Positions 21,640-30,212 of a stretch of DNA of 64,000 nt are shown here, one piece after another. Origin of the DNA: Azospirillaceae bacterium (GTDB lineage Bacteria; Pseudomonadota; Alphaproteobacteria; Azospirillales; Azospirillaceae); contig JARLIO010000045.1 of the NCBI GenBank assembly GCA_031291675.1, positions 1 to 64,000 of the forward strand. The letters are read 5' to 3'. Position 1 is the stretch's first letter, and every line of letters starts with the position of its first letter. The notes beneath the pieces were generated by a model. That model did not search any database, was not told the origin of the DNA, and was given only the letters and a program-made list of their open reading frames with translations. The translations under genes and the position numbers were made by a program.

Positions 21640-22232
21640 AGGGCGCCCCGAACGCTAAAATCTCAGCTGTTGAAATGATCCACAGCATGCCGAACATTCA
21701 ACCGGCCACTTCTATAGCCGCCGCCGCCGCCGATTTCCACCGTTTTGATCGATCGTCAACCCGCGCATCGGGCTAAGGCGCCGGCTCGGGTTCCCCGCCG
21801 CCGGACCTCGCGAAGGAATTTCGCCACAGATCGCCCACAGGACCGTGAGTAAACCACTCGACCTATACCAGCCCGCGATGGAACCAGCCCATCCGGGCGC
21901 TTGGCGGGCGGGCACGGCGGCCCGCCCCACCGACAATCGCTACCGGCGATGTGTTAAGATCATTGCGGACTGGTATGATACCGCACGGGGCTGAATCTCG
22001 GCGAGATCCGGTGCTTTCTTGATACCGGTCGCGAGATCGAACGTTGCCTGCAGGTTCAGCCGGAATTCCTTGAACCCGGCGATCATGACCCGCCCGTGTC
22101 ATCCCGAGAAGCGTATCACGGCGAGATCCGAGAATGCCGGATGGTTCGGCCAAAGGATCATCAGCCGCTATAACAAGCCTCTGGCATACGGCCAGAATGG
22201 GCCCGTGAGCGGCATTCGGCGATCGCCTGACG
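21640..22232. other. Intergenic stretch, no gene seen
   Basis: About 590 bases between two minus-strand genes. It holds a short GCC run near 21718. No frame in it has a ribosome site with recognisable product, and no sigma54 site was found. Confidence 0.5.
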
Positions 22233-22547
22233 CTATTCGATCCCCTGCTCCCGGGCCTTCCGCATCGCCGCGATGCGGAAGCGCTCGTTGATCGCCGCCG
22301 GATCGGCCAGGATCTGCGTTTCCGCCTCCCTCAGCGCCGCCACAACCCGTTCGGCCTCTGCCCGGGCCAGGGGCACGCGGCCGGCCATATGGGTCGCGTC
22401 CGGCGCCACCTGCAGGATCGCCCGCTGGTTGGGATGCCCCGCGACCTCGATCAGTTCGAACGCCTCGAGCTTGCCGTCCAGGCAGATTGCCAGCCCGATG
22501 ACTTCGAGCCTGCGGCCGTCCTGGGTCGTCTTGATCAATGTCGCCAT
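22233..22547 (-). CDS. Conserved-looking small protein of unknown function
   Basis: A 104-residue acidic protein starting at an ATG behind GAGGGACACGTTG. An N-terminal beta-rich half (ATLIKTTQDGRRLEVIGLAI) is followed by a helical half with many Ala, Arg and Glu. I do not recognise the family. Codon use matches the nif genes. It lies 127 bases downstream of another unknown gene on the same strand and may share its transcript. Confidence 0.6.
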   Translation of the reverse strand: MATLIKTTQDGRRLEVIGLAICLDGKLEAFELIEVAGHPNQRAILQVAPDATHMAGRVPLARAEAERVVAALREAETQILADPAAINERFRIAAMRKAREQGIE

Positions 22548-22674
22548 CAACGTGTCCCTCTGCAACGGCGAGCCAACTGTCGCCGCCCTGGCCTCGCAAC
22601 CGGGCGGGGATCCGGTGCCCCACCGCGGAATGATCTCGTTGTCAGAAACCCGACAGTCGGCGCCGGTGGCCGTT

Positions 22675-23133
22675 TCAAAGGCTTTGGGGCAAGGGAAAAC
22701 CGGGCCGCGGCCGGCTGTCGTAATAGTCCGGCTGCTCCGGCCAGCCTCCCTCTGCGATGAAGCGAAACCGCGTCAGCCGAACCGGAGCACCGTTGGAGCA
22801 GGACACCTCGCCGAATTTGATCTCGCGGTCGCCCGGACCGGCCGAGAAATCGGCGACAACGGTGCCGTCGGCCCGACGCGCGCGGGCAAAACCGGGTGTC
22901 CCGACGCTGGATGCGGCGACCGGATTGGCGACGAACAGTGGCGTTTCAAACCCGTCGACCGCATCGCCGAATGCTGGCGACGCAAAGGTGAAAGTCGCCA
23001 ACACCCCGCTGCGATCGACGGGCAGATCGGCGGAAAACGGCCGGGCGACCGAATAGACGGTCAGGGTGCCGCCGTCCAGCAGCGCCTTGATTTCCGGGAG
23101 GCCAAAGGGGCCGAATGCCGAGGCGATATTCAT
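22675..23133 (-). CDS. Unknown 152-residue protein
   Basis: Starts behind a good AAGGAG site at 23133. It looks beta-rich (GVLATFTFASPAFG, VVADFSAGPGDREIKFGEVS) with no catalytic motif, signal peptide or membrane segment. The pattern faintly recalls small phage-type structural proteins, but this is a weak impression. It is divergent from the Rieske gene at 23299. Confidence 0.6.
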   Translation of the reverse strand: MNIASAFGPFGLPEIKALLDGGTLTVYSVARPFSADLPVDRSGVLATFTFASPAFGDAVDGFETPLFVANPVAASSVGTPGFARARRADGTVVADFSAGPGDREIKFGEVSCSNGAPVRLTRFRFIAEGGWPEQPDYYDSRPRPGFPLPQSL

Positions 23134-23298
23134 GTCGAACTCCTTACACTGATGCGCCCATACCGTTGGATGTCCCCGGAAGTATCAAAGTTCGTGCCAA
23201 TTGGCGCGCCGCGTGGCACCTCTCTGTGCGCGATTCTTGCATCGGCGCCACGGTCTGCTGACCGCGGCCCCGATGACCGCCTTGCAAGCGAGGGAAGA

Positions 23299-23706
23299 AT
23301 GAATACCAGCATCGCCTATGTCATTTGCGCGTTGAACGAGATTCCGAGCCAGAGGGCCCGGGGTTTTCATCTGATGCGCGTCGATGATGACGGCGTGGCG
23401 CGCCCCTGGCGGATCGTGGTCGTGCGCTGGGGACGGCAGGTGTTCGGCTACGTCAACAAATGCCCGCATGACGGCGTCAATCTGGATTGGGAGCGCGACC
23501 AGTTTCTCGACCCCAACGGCATCCGGCTGATCTGCGGCAAGCACGGCGCCCTGTTCGAACTGGGAACCGGCCGCTGCGTCGACGGCCCGTGCAAGGGCCA
23601 GGCGCTGCAGCCGGTCGCGCTCCACGTCCTCGATGGCGACATCTGCCTGGGCGGTGTGACGCTCGTCGAGGACGAAGATGACGGCTTGGATCCCGACGCC
23701 GACTAG
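23299..23706 (+). CDS. Rieske-type [2Fe-2S] ferredoxin
   Basis: A 135-residue protein with the Rieske ligand pair CPHDGVNLDW and CGKHGALFE (C-x-H ... C-x2-H). The start at 23299 follows GAGGGAAGA. It has the size and layout of a soluble Rieske ferredoxin and resembles the second Rieske gene in this window at 43047 (shared GPCKG, LCLxGVTLVED-type tail). It may serve as an alternative electron carrier in the nif region. A long upstream extension of the frame is not coding. Confidence 0.85.
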   Translation: MNTSIAYVICALNEIPSQRARGFHLMRVDDDGVARPWRIVVVRWGRQVFGYVNKCPHDGVNLDWERDQFLDPNGIRLICGKHGALFELGTGRCVDGPCKGQALQPVALHVLDGDICLGGVTLVEDEDDGLDPDAD

Positions 23707-23805
23707 AGCTGTTTCCGATCACGTTGGATCGGAAACAGCTCTAGATCTTTGTTTTGTCGCATTTTCTACGCCCAACCGGAACCCACTTGGTCGAAAAATG
23801 CTCTG
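23703..23805. repeat. Palindromic intergenic repeat (RIME-like), also a possible terminator
   Basis: Bases 23703-23744 form a perfect 18-bp inverted repeat (CTAGAGCTGTTTCCGATC, 6-base loop). A second smaller palindrome (GCATTTT ... AAAATGC) follows to about 23803. The two-palindrome structure and sequence match a class of mosaic intergenic elements I know from alphaproteobacteria such as rhizobia. It begins within the last codons of the Rieske gene and may also end its transcript. Confidence 0.75.
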
Positions 23806-23813
23806 ACCGGTGG

Positions 23814-24404
23814 TTATACCGGTCGGTTTTCGTTGCGGTTCTTGACCGGTCCCATCAAGGCGAGCCCCTGTTCGAAACTGATGGTCTCGTAGGCCGCGTC
23901 GAAACCGAGCGCCGCCTCGAGCACATGATCGAGCTTGCCGGCGGTATCGAGCTTTCTGATGTCATTCTTGTCGATGCTCAGCAGTTCGAGCATTTCTTTC
24001 CACACGGTGGATTCATCGCACGGCAGGACGAACAACGTGACCCCGTCCAGCGACAGCCGATACTTTGCCAGCAGGTCGATGTTATTGCAGAAGATGAAAT
24101 GTTTCCCCGTCGGGCTCAACAGGCCGCTCAGAACGTCCCGCATCGTGCCGAAATAGGCAAAGGAATGGACATAGCCGACCAGGATCGGAATGGTCGGTTC
24201 GTTTTCCTGAACGAAGGTCAAGACCTGTTCGATCGAAAAATCGGGCGGGCGTTTCTCGTCGGCGAGCTGCGCCTGGAATTTGAGGGCGATATCGCCCCGG
24301 AATCCGAACCGGCCGGGCCTGGTCGTCGGCGCCTTCAGAACGGCATTGAGGAGGCGCCCCTCCTGGTCGAGACGGCTGAGGGCAGTCTTCTCAATCGTTG
24401 TCAT
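23814..24404 (-). CDS. Unknown 196-residue protein under a divergent nif promoter
   Basis: Starts at 24404 behind GAGAGG. It looks like a soluble mixed alpha/beta protein (IPILVGYVHSFAYFGTMRDV, KHFIFCNNIDLLAKYRLSL) without a recognisable active site. I do not know the family. A sigma54-like site on its strand at 24491-24506 and a NifA site at 24595 suggest it is expressed with nitrogenase. It is divergent from the iscA-nifUSV operon. Confidence 0.7.
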   Translation of the reverse strand: MTTIEKTALSRLDQEGRLLNAVLKAPTTRPGRFGFRGDIALKFQAQLADEKRPPDFSIEQVLTFVQENEPTIPILVGYVHSFAYFGTMRDVLSGLLSPTGKHFIFCNNIDLLAKYRLSLDGVTLFVLPCDESTVWKEMLELLSIDKNDIRKLDTAGKLDHVLEAALGFDAAYETISFEQGLALMGPVKNRNENRPV

Positions 24405-24490
24405 TACAAACCTCTCACTTGCTGGGGGCCATCGCGCGCCGACGCGGGCCTTCGGAATTCGGCGCGCGCAATCGCATCGCAGGGGCGCCA

Positions 24491-24506
24491 TGCAAAGGCT
24501 TTGCCG
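24491..24506 (-). promoter_or_regulatory. Candidate sigma54 promoter of the 196-residue unknown gene
   Basis: Minus-strand reading CGGCAA-AGCCT-TTGCA keeps the essential GG/GC spacing with two deviations in the -24 hexamer. It lies 87 bases upstream of the start codon and about 90 bases from a perfect NifA site. Confidence 0.5.
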
Positions 24507-24594
24507 CGTCACGCCGCCACGGCGCGCGCCGTGCCAGGCCCCTGATGCGTTGAATGGCCCCGCCGATCCCGGCGATCGCGTGTGGAAGCGCACC

Positions 24595-24610
24595 TGTCGG
24601 AAAGCGGACA
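24595..24610 (+). promoter_or_regulatory. NifA upstream activator site of the iscA-nifUSV operon
   Basis: Perfect TGT-N10-ACA, 60 bases before the iscA -24 element and about 90 bases from the minus-strand candidate promoter. Its symmetry allows it to serve both. Confidence 0.7.
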
Positions 24611-24669
24611 CACGTCACAAAACCGACAGCCGGGACCGAAAACTGACGCGACATCAGCATGTTGAAGCC

Positions 24670-24685
24670 TGGCATGGCCCTTGCT
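24670..24685 (+). promoter_or_regulatory. Sigma54 promoter of the iscA-nifUSV operon
   Basis: TGGCAT-GGCCC-TTGCT differs from consensus only at the last base of the -24 hexamer. It is 59 bases upstream of the iscA-like start. Confidence 0.85.
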
Positions 24686-24743
24686 TCACAAGAGGCCGGA
24701 CAAAGTTGTCGGAAACCCTCTTCGGCAGTGATGGGAACAGGCG

Positions 24744-25064
24744 ATGATCAACATGACCAACAGCGCGCTGAATGCGGTACGGAGCGCGATCACCGGAGCG
24801 TCGGAGCCCGTCAGCGGCTTGCGCATCATGGTCGAGGCGGGCGGCTGTGCCGGCTACAAATACATGATGGGGCTCGTCGACAATGGCGAGCCTGATGACA
24901 CGGTCATCGAACGCGACGGCGTGAAAGTATTCGTCGACGCGAAAAGCCACGAACTGCTGGCCGGCACCACCGTCGACTTCGTCGTTGCGCTCGAAGGCTC
25001 CGGGTTCACCTTCGACAATCCCAACGCGCAATCGAGCTGCTCCTGCGGCAAGTCCTTCGGCTGA
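24744..25064 (+). CDS. Nif-type IscA/HesB iron-sulfur carrier
   Basis: A 106-residue A-type carrier with the three conserved Cys (GGCAGYKY and SSCSCGKSFG). In nif clusters this protein (often called IscA-nif) precedes nifU and nifS. The start at 24744 could also be 24753. It is the first gene of an operon behind a sigma54 promoter. Confidence 0.92.
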   Translation: MINMTNSALNAVRSAITGASEPVSGLRIMVEAGGCAGYKYMMGLVDNGEPDDTVIERDGVKVFVDAKSHELLAGTTVDFVVALEGSGFTFDNPNAQSSCSCGKSFG

Positions 25065-25134
25065 GACCGATTGGGATCCCCCCCCTTTCAACTCCCTCGA
25101 TTGACCGGGCGCGATCCGGAGAAACAGGAAAAAC

Positions 25135-25440
25135 ATGCTGGCCCAGACTGAGCAATCCGCCACCGAACAACCCGCGGAGGCGGCCTGCGGTGAGACAAAG
25201 TGGATCGAATTGATCAAGGAAGTCATTGACGAGGTCCGTCCCAATCTACGCCGGGATGGCGGCGACTGCGAGCTGGTCGGGATCGAGGGCAACAAGGTCA
25301 TGGTCAAGCTTTCCGGGGCCTGTGTCTTCTGCAAGCTCAGCAGTGCCACCCTGGAAGGGATTCAGGCGAAGATCGTCGAAAGGCTTGGCACGTTCGTGCG
25401 CTTGGTTCCGGTGATGGGTGGGGTCAAGGCGAGCCATTGA
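25135..25440 (+). CDS. nifU: NifU reduced to its C-terminal Nfu-like domain
   Basis: A 101-residue protein containing only the C-terminal domain of NifU (VRPNLRRDGGDCELVGIEGN, CVFCKLSS with the cluster-binding CxxC). The N-terminal IscU-like scaffold and the central ferredoxin domain of full NifU (about 300 residues) are absent. It begins with its own ATG and a short acidic leader, so it appears to be a natural short form rather than a broken gene. It lies directly before nifS. Confidence 0.9.
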   Translation: MLAQTEQSATEQPAEAACGETKWIELIKEVIDEVRPNLRRDGGDCELVGIEGNKVMVKLSGACVFCKLSSATLEGIQAKIVERLGTFVRLVPVMGGVKASH

Positions 25441-25470
25441 TCGGTGCGGTCCCCGGGTGGTTTCCCCGGC

Positions 25471-25525
25471 GACACGGCCCTGGCCGAGGACAGGAACGCG
25501 ACACGGCCCCGGCCGAGGACAGGAA
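25471..25525 (+). repeat. 29-bp tandem duplication upstream of nifS
   Basis: GACACGGCCCTGGCCGAGGA and its continuation recur at 25500 with one base changed (period 29). The second copy supplies part of the spacer and ribosome site of nifS. Confidence 0.85.
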
Positions 25526-25536
25526 TAGGTGATGCG

Positions 25537-26769
25537 ATGGGATCGATCTATCTCGACAACAACGCAACGACGCGCACCGACCCGGACGTGGTCGCGGCGA
25601 TGCTGCCCTACTTCACCGAGCAGTTCGGCAACGCGTCATCAACCCACGACTTCGGCGCCGGCGTCGGCGACAGTGTGAGAACCGCGCGGCGTGCCCTGCA
25701 GAAGCTTCTGGGCGCGGCGTTCGATCACGAGGTCATCTACACCTCGGGCGGGACGGAATCCGACAATGCCGCGATCCTGTCGGCCCTTGAAACCCAGGCC
25801 GGCCGGAGCGAGATCGTCACGACGACGGTCGAGCATCCCGCGATCCTGGCCCTGGCCGCGGATCTGGCGAAAACCCGCGGCATCAAGGTCCATTATATTG
25901 CGGTCGACCGGGACGGAAACCTCGATATCGACGCTTACCGCCGCGCCCTCGGCCCCCAAACCGCAATCGCATCGGTGATGTGGGCAAACAACGAGACCGG
26001 GACAATCTTTCCGGTCGAGACGCTGGCGACACTGGCTCACGAGGCCGGGGCGCTCTTCCATACCGACGCGGTGCAGGCGGCCGGGCGGATCCCGATCGAC
26101 CTCAAGGCCACGGCGATCGATATGCTGTCGCTGTCGGGACACAAGCTGCACGGACCCAAGGGAATCGGCGCGCTTTATGTCCGCAAGGGCACCCGGTTCA
26201 AGCCCCTGATCCGCGGCGGCCACCAGGAACGCGGGCGGCGCGCCGGCACCGAGAACAGCCCGGCGATCATCGGGCTGGGGAAGGCGGCCGAACGCGCCCT
26301 CACCCTGATGGACGAGACACAAACCCGCGTCCGCGGCTTGCGCGATCGGCTGGAACAGGGCGTGCTGCACCGGATCGGTCATTGTGTTGTCACCGGCGGC
26401 AGCCAAAACCGCCTGCCCAACACCACCAACATCGCTTTCGAGTATCTCGATGGTGAGGCGATCCTGCTTCACCTGAACCGGGCGGGAATCGCGGCGTCCT
26501 CGGGGTCGGCCTGCACCGCCGGATCGACCGAGCCCTCCCATGTCCTCCGCGCAATGGGCGTCCCCGCTTCGGCGTTGCACGGCGCGATCCGGCTGTCCCT
26601 GTCGCGAGACAATTCGGTCGCCGAGATCGATCGGGTCCTTGAGGTCCTGACCGGGATCATCGCCCGCCTGCGCGAAGCCTCGCCGGTCTGGCAGGACCGA
26701 AAGGGCCCGCCTGTGGCCGAATGGCGCGATCCACGCGCCCACGATATCGGAGTTCCGCAACATGTATGA
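25537..26769 (+). CDS. nifS: Cysteine desulfurase NifS
   Basis: PLP enzyme that converts cysteine to alanine and enzyme-bound persulfide for Fe-S cluster synthesis. Visible are [13 protein letters not shown] at the N terminus, the PLP lysine in [12 protein letters not shown], and the catalytic Cys in [17 protein letters not shown]. The 410 residues are normal. The ATG at 25537 is chosen since family similarity begins there. It overlaps nifV by eight bases. Confidence 0.95.
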   Translation: MGSIYLDNNATTRTDPDVVAAMLPYFTEQFGNASSTHDFGAGVGDSVRTARRALQKLLGAAFDHEVIYTSGGTESDNAAILSALETQAGRSEIVTTTVEHPAILALAADLAKTRGIKVHYIAVDRDGNLDIDAYRRALGPQTAIASVMWANNETGTIFPVETLATLAHEAGALFHTDAVQAAGRIPIDLKATAIDMLSLSGHKLHGPKGIGALYVRKGTRFKPLIRGGHQERGRRAGTENSPAIIGLGKAAERALTLMDETQTRVRGLRDRLEQGVLHRIGHCVVTGGSQNRLPNTTNIAFEYLDGEAILLHLNRAGIAASSGSACTAGSTEPSHVLRAMGVPASALHGAIRLSLSRDNSVAEIDRVLEVLTGIIARLREASPVWQDRKGPPVAEWRDPRAHDIGVPQHV

Positions 26770-27952
26770 CGGAATCGAACCCGCCATGTCCCTGGATCTG
26801 CCCCCGGTCGTCTTCAATGACACGACCCTTCGTGACGGCGAACAGGCCCCGGGTGTCGCCTTCAGCCTCGACGAAAAGCTCGCGATCGCCCGCAAGCTTG
26901 ATGCCGCCGGTGTCGACGAGATCGAGGCCGGTGTTCCGGCGATGGGTACCGCGGAGATCGAGGCGATCGCGGCCGTTGGCGAAGCCGTCCACCGCTCCGC
27001 GGTCATCGCCTGGTGCCGCATGACCGAAGCCGATGTCGACGCCGCGCTCCGCACCGGCCTGAAGCGGGTCAATTTGTCGGTCCCGGTGTCGGATCGGCAA
27101 ATCGCGGTGAAATTCGGTACCGATCGCACCGATGTCCTGAAACGGGTTCACCGCGTGGTGTCGTATGCCCGTGATCGCGGGCTGGCCGTCTCTGTCGGGG
27201 GCGAGGATTCCAGCCGCGCCCCGTTTGACTTTCTGCTGCGCATCGTCGCCGCGGCCGAAGAGGCCGGCGCGCATCGCTTTCGCTTTGCCGATACGCTGGG
27301 CGTGCTCGATCCCTTTGAAACGCATGCGATTTTCCGCCGCCTCTGCGCCGAGACCGACCTCGAGCTGGAATTCCACGGTCATGACGATTTGGGCATGGCA
27401 ACCGCCAACACCCTGGCCGCGGTCCGCGGCGGTGCGACCCATGTCAGCGTCTGCGTCCTCGGCCTCGGCGAGCGGGCGGGCAATGCCGCGCTTGAGGAAG
27501 TCGTCGCCGTTCTCGCCCGCGTCACCACCCGCAAGAGCGGAATCGACCTGACCCGGCTCACCGACCTGGCGGAGATGGTCGCTCGCGCGGCGGGCCGGCC
27601 GATCCCGGCGGCGAAACCGATCGTTGGTTCGGCCGTGTTCACCCACGAATCCGGGATCCATGTTTCCGGGTTGCTGCGCGATCCCGAAAGCTATCAGGCC
27701 CTGGATCCCGCCTGGTTTGGCCGTACCCGTCGGATCGTGCTCGGCAAGCATTCCGGCATGGCGGCGGTCGCCCACGCCCTGGCCGCGCTGGGACTGGAGA
27801 GCGACGAGCACAGGACAAGACGGGTGCTGGATCAGGTCCGGGCTGAGGCCGCCGCGCTCAAGCGCCCGATCGGCGACCTTGATCTCCTGCGGTTCTACGG
27901 GGCCGCCGGCCCGCAACCCGCCGGCGTTGCGGCAAACATCCCTCTGGGCTGA
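26762..27952 (+). CDS. nifV: Homocitrate synthase NifV
   Basis: Condenses acetyl-CoA and 2-oxoglutarate to homocitrate, the organic ligand of FeMo-co. The signature [17 protein letters not shown] and the metal-binding [16 protein letters not shown] are present. The 396 residues fit. Translation starts within the end of nifS behind GGAG; ATG 26786 is an alternative start. Confidence 0.95.
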   Translation: MYDGIEPAMSLDLPPVVFNDTTLRDGEQAPGVAFSLDEKLAIARKLDAAGVDEIEAGVPAMGTAEIEAIAAVGEAVHRSAVIAWCRMTEADVDAALRTGLKRVNLSVPVSDRQIAVKFGTDRTDVLKRVHRVVSYARDRGLAVSVGGEDSSRAPFDFLLRIVAAAEEAGAHRFRFADTLGVLDPFETHAIFRRLCAETDLELEFHGHDDLGMATANTLAAVRGGATHVSVCVLGLGERAGNAALEEVVAVLARVTTRKSGIDLTRLTDLAEMVARAAGRPIPAAKPIVGSAVFTHESGIHVSGLLRDPESYQALDPAWFGRTRRIVLGKHSGMAAVAHALAALGLESDEHRTRRVLDQVRAEAAALKRPIGDLDLLRFYGAAGPQPAGVAANIPLG

Positions 27953-27963
27953 GGATTGTGGCG

Positions 27964-28761
27964 ATGGCGGCGCGCGCTTCCCGACGGCAAGACCAACCGA
28001 ATGACGGTGCGACCTTCTGGGCGTTGGTCAGCGAGGATATCGGGTGCGTCAAGGCACGGGATCCGGCGGCCCGGCACGCCTTCGAAATCGCGCTGACCTA
28101 TCCCGGGGTCCATGCCGTGGTGTTCTATCGCTTGGCCAACCGGCTGTGGCGGCGCGGCCTGCGCTTCCCGGCACGCGTGTTGTCATGGTTCGGGCGCCTG
28201 GTGACCAATGTCGATATCCATCCGGGCGCCCGGATCGGCCGACGGTTCTTCATCGATCACGGTGCCGGGGTCGTGATCGGCGAAACCGCCGAGGTCGGCG
28301 ATGACGTCACGCTCTACCATGGTGTCACCCTCGGCGGCACCAGCTGGTCCCCGGGCAAACGCCACCCCACGATCGAAGCCGGTGTCCTGATCGGCGCCGG
28401 CGCCAAGATTCTCGGCCCGATCACCGTCGGCGCGGGCGCACGGATCGGCGCGAATTCCGTCGTCGTCGAGGACGTGCCGCCGAACATGACCGTCGTCGGC
28501 ATCCCCGGACGGATCGTGCGCGATATCCGGGATCGCCGCCGCACCGACGGCCGTATCGACCTCGAACATCACCTGATCCCCGATCCGGTGGGCGAAGCCC
28601 TGACCTTGCTGATCGACCGGATCGAATTCCTCGAAGCCCGGGTCAGCCATTTGCAAGGCCGGGTTCACCGCGGGGCTTCGCCGTCGCATCCCGTCATCCC
28701 GGCCCCGGTGGCACCGGCGGCCCGGGAGACGTCGCACGATTACGTCCCGTCGGTGATGTGA
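27964..28761 (+). CDS. cysE: Serine O-acetyltransferase, nif-linked
   Basis: Makes O-acetylserine, the precursor of cysteine used by NifS. It has the hexapeptide left-handed beta-helix ([38 protein letters not shown]). ATG 27964 is preferred over GTG 27958 because of spacing to GAGGA. The 265 residues fit. Position between nifV and nifW is the common nif-associated arrangement. Confidence 0.92.
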   Translation: MAARASRRQDQPNDGATFWALVSEDIGCVKARDPAARHAFEIALTYPGVHAVVFYRLANRLWRRGLRFPARVLSWFGRLVTNVDIHPGARIGRRFFIDHGAGVVIGETAEVGDDVTLYHGVTLGGTSWSPGKRHPTIEAGVLIGAGAKILGPITVGAGARIGANSVVVEDVPPNMTVVGIPGRIVRDIRDRRRTDGRIDLEHHLIPDPVGEALTLLIDRIEFLEARVSHLQGRVHRGASPSHPVIPAPVAPAARETSHDYVPSVM

Positions 28762-28782
28762 ACCCCTGAACCAGGAGCCTCT

Positions 28783-29142
28783 GTGGCCATGAGTGTACGC
28801 GACGAACTCGGACAACTTTCGACCGCGGAAGATTTCTTCACCAACCTCAACGTCCCCTTCGACACCAGGGTCGTCCAGGTCGCCCGCCTGCACATCCTCC
28901 GCCGGATGGGCCAGTATCTCAAGGGCAGCGAGAACGATGGCGCCTTCGACGGCCTGAGCGATGCAGAGGTCCGTGAGCTGTGCCGCGCCCATCTGGCACG
29001 GGCCTACCAGGACTTCGTCGAATCCTCGCCGATCCAGGAAAGGCTGTTCAAGGTCCATCGCGATGCGGTCGCGCCTAAACCCGCGGCGGAAAAGCCGTTC
29101 GTGGCGCTGACATCGATCGGGATGGCCCACAAGGCCCGGTGA
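28783..29142 (+). CDS. nifW: Nitrogenase-protective protein NifW
   Basis: A 119-residue protein with NifW features (LSTAEDFFTNLNVPFDTRVV, LHILRRMGQYL). It helps protect or mature the MoFe protein. The GTG at 28783 sits seven bases behind AGGAG; the ATG at 28789 is the alternative. It is the last gene of the iscA-nifUSV-cysE run. Confidence 0.9.
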   Translation: MAMSVRDELGQLSTAEDFFTNLNVPFDTRVVQVARLHILRRMGQYLKGSENDGAFDGLSDAEVRELCRAHLARAYQDFVESSPIQERLFKVHRDAVAPKPAAEKPFVALTSIGMAHKAR

Positions 29143-29148
29143 CAACAC

Positions 29149-29164
29149 TGTCGTGAAACCGACA
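29149..29164 (+). promoter_or_regulatory. NifA upstream activator site of fixABCX
   Basis: Perfect TGT-N10-ACA just after the nifW stop codon, 99 bases before the fixA -24 element. Confidence 0.7.
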
Positions 29165-29262
29165 AGCGCCCGCGGACGCTGTCGCAAACGCATCAGGACA
29201 GAAAAACCGCGCAAACAGCCGATGTTCACGTTTCTCCAGTGGTCAATCGACGTCGTTATCAC

Positions 29263-29278
29263 TGGCATGATACTTGCT
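29263..29278 (+). promoter_or_regulatory. Sigma54 promoter of fixABCX
   Basis: TGGCAT-GATAC-TTGCT with one deviation from consensus, 68 bases before the fixA start. Confidence 0.85.
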
Positions 29279-29345
29279 ATTTGATGCTGCACTTGACTCT
29301 AAACATCTCCGTTTTCTGGAGTCACTCCGGCGAAAGCACGAAGCG

Positions 29346-30200
29346 ATGCACATTGTCGTCTGCATGAAGCAGGTTCCGGATAGCGCGCAGATTCGCGTTC
29401 ATCCCGTGACGAACACCATCATGCGTCAGGGGGTCCCGACCATCATCAATCCCTATGACCTGTTCGCGCTGGAGGAGGCGATGCGCCTGCGCGACCAGTT
29501 TGGCGGCGAGGTGACGGTCCTGACCATGGGGCCACCGATGGCTGAGGACTCACTGCGCAAGGCGCTGACTTTCGGCGCGGACCGCGCGGTTCTCCTGACC
29601 GACCGCACCTTCGCCGGTTCCGACACCCTGGCGACCAGTTTTGCCCTGGCATCGGCGCTCAGCAAGATCGGGGAGGTATTCGGGCCCCCTTCCCTGGTCT
29701 TCACCGGCAAGCAGACGATCGACGGCGACACCGCCCAGGTCGGACCCGGGATCGCCAAGCGCCTGGCGCTGCACCAGTTGACCTATGTGGCGCGGATCGT
29801 CGCGCTGGATCCGGACGCGGCAACGATCACGGTCGAGCGCCGGGCGGAAGGCGGCATCCAGGTGCTGTCGACCCGTCTGCCGGCGCTGATCACGATGCTC
29901 GAGGGCGTCAATGAGATCCGGCGCGGCACACTGGAAAGTGCCTATCGCGCGGCATGCGCCGAGATCGTGATCTGGAACGCCGCGGCCGCGGGGATCGGCG
30001 ATCTTGGCAAATGCGGCCTGCGGGGCTCGCCGACCATCGTCAAGAAGGTGTTCGCGCCGTCGCCGCGCGCCGAGAAGGTCCAGCAATTGCCAACGGCCGA
30101 TCTGCCCGCCGAAGCCGTCGCCGAGTCCGTGATCCGTGAAATTTTCAAGCGCCAGCCGGCAATCGAAGGCGATCTCGTCCGCTTTTCCGCCGGGCAGTGA
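29346..30200 (+). CDS. fixA: Electron-transfer flavoprotein beta subunit FixA
   Basis: Part of the FixABCX complex, which bifurcates electrons from NADH to quinone and to ferredoxin or flavodoxin for nitrogenase. The start HIVVCMKQVPDS and the ETF-beta signature VFTGKQTIDGDTAQVGPGIA are clear. The 284 residues match FixA. The frame extends upstream past the sigma54 site, but ATG 29346 is the family start. Confidence 0.95.
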   Translation: MHIVVCMKQVPDSAQIRVHPVTNTIMRQGVPTIINPYDLFALEEAMRLRDQFGGEVTVLTMGPPMAEDSLRKALTFGADRAVLLTDRTFAGSDTLATSFALASALSKIGEVFGPPSLVFTGKQTIDGDTAQVGPGIAKRLALHQLTYVARIVALDPDAATITVERRAEGGIQVLSTRLPALITMLEGVNEIRRGTLESAYRAACAEIVIWNAAAAGIGDLGKCGLRGSPTIVKKVFAPSPRAEKVQQLPTADLPAEAVAESVIREIFKRQPAIEGDLVRFSAGQ

Positions 30201-30212
30201 GGAGGGTCGAAC

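Noticed and set aside
23214-23229. TGGCAC upstream of the Rieske gene as a sigma54 promoter
   Set aside because: The GC of the -12 element is one base too far away. An opposite-strand candidate next to it has TTGAT instead of TTGC, so neither meets the strict spacing and dinucleotide rule.
22273-23298. Long upstream extension of the Rieske reading frame
   Set aside because: The stretch is low-complexity, antisense to two better-supported minus-strand genes, and the Rieske start has its own ribosome site at 23299.
29274-29345. Upstream extension of the fixA frame
   Set aside because: It starts inside the -12 element of the promoter, so it cannot be translated from that promoter.
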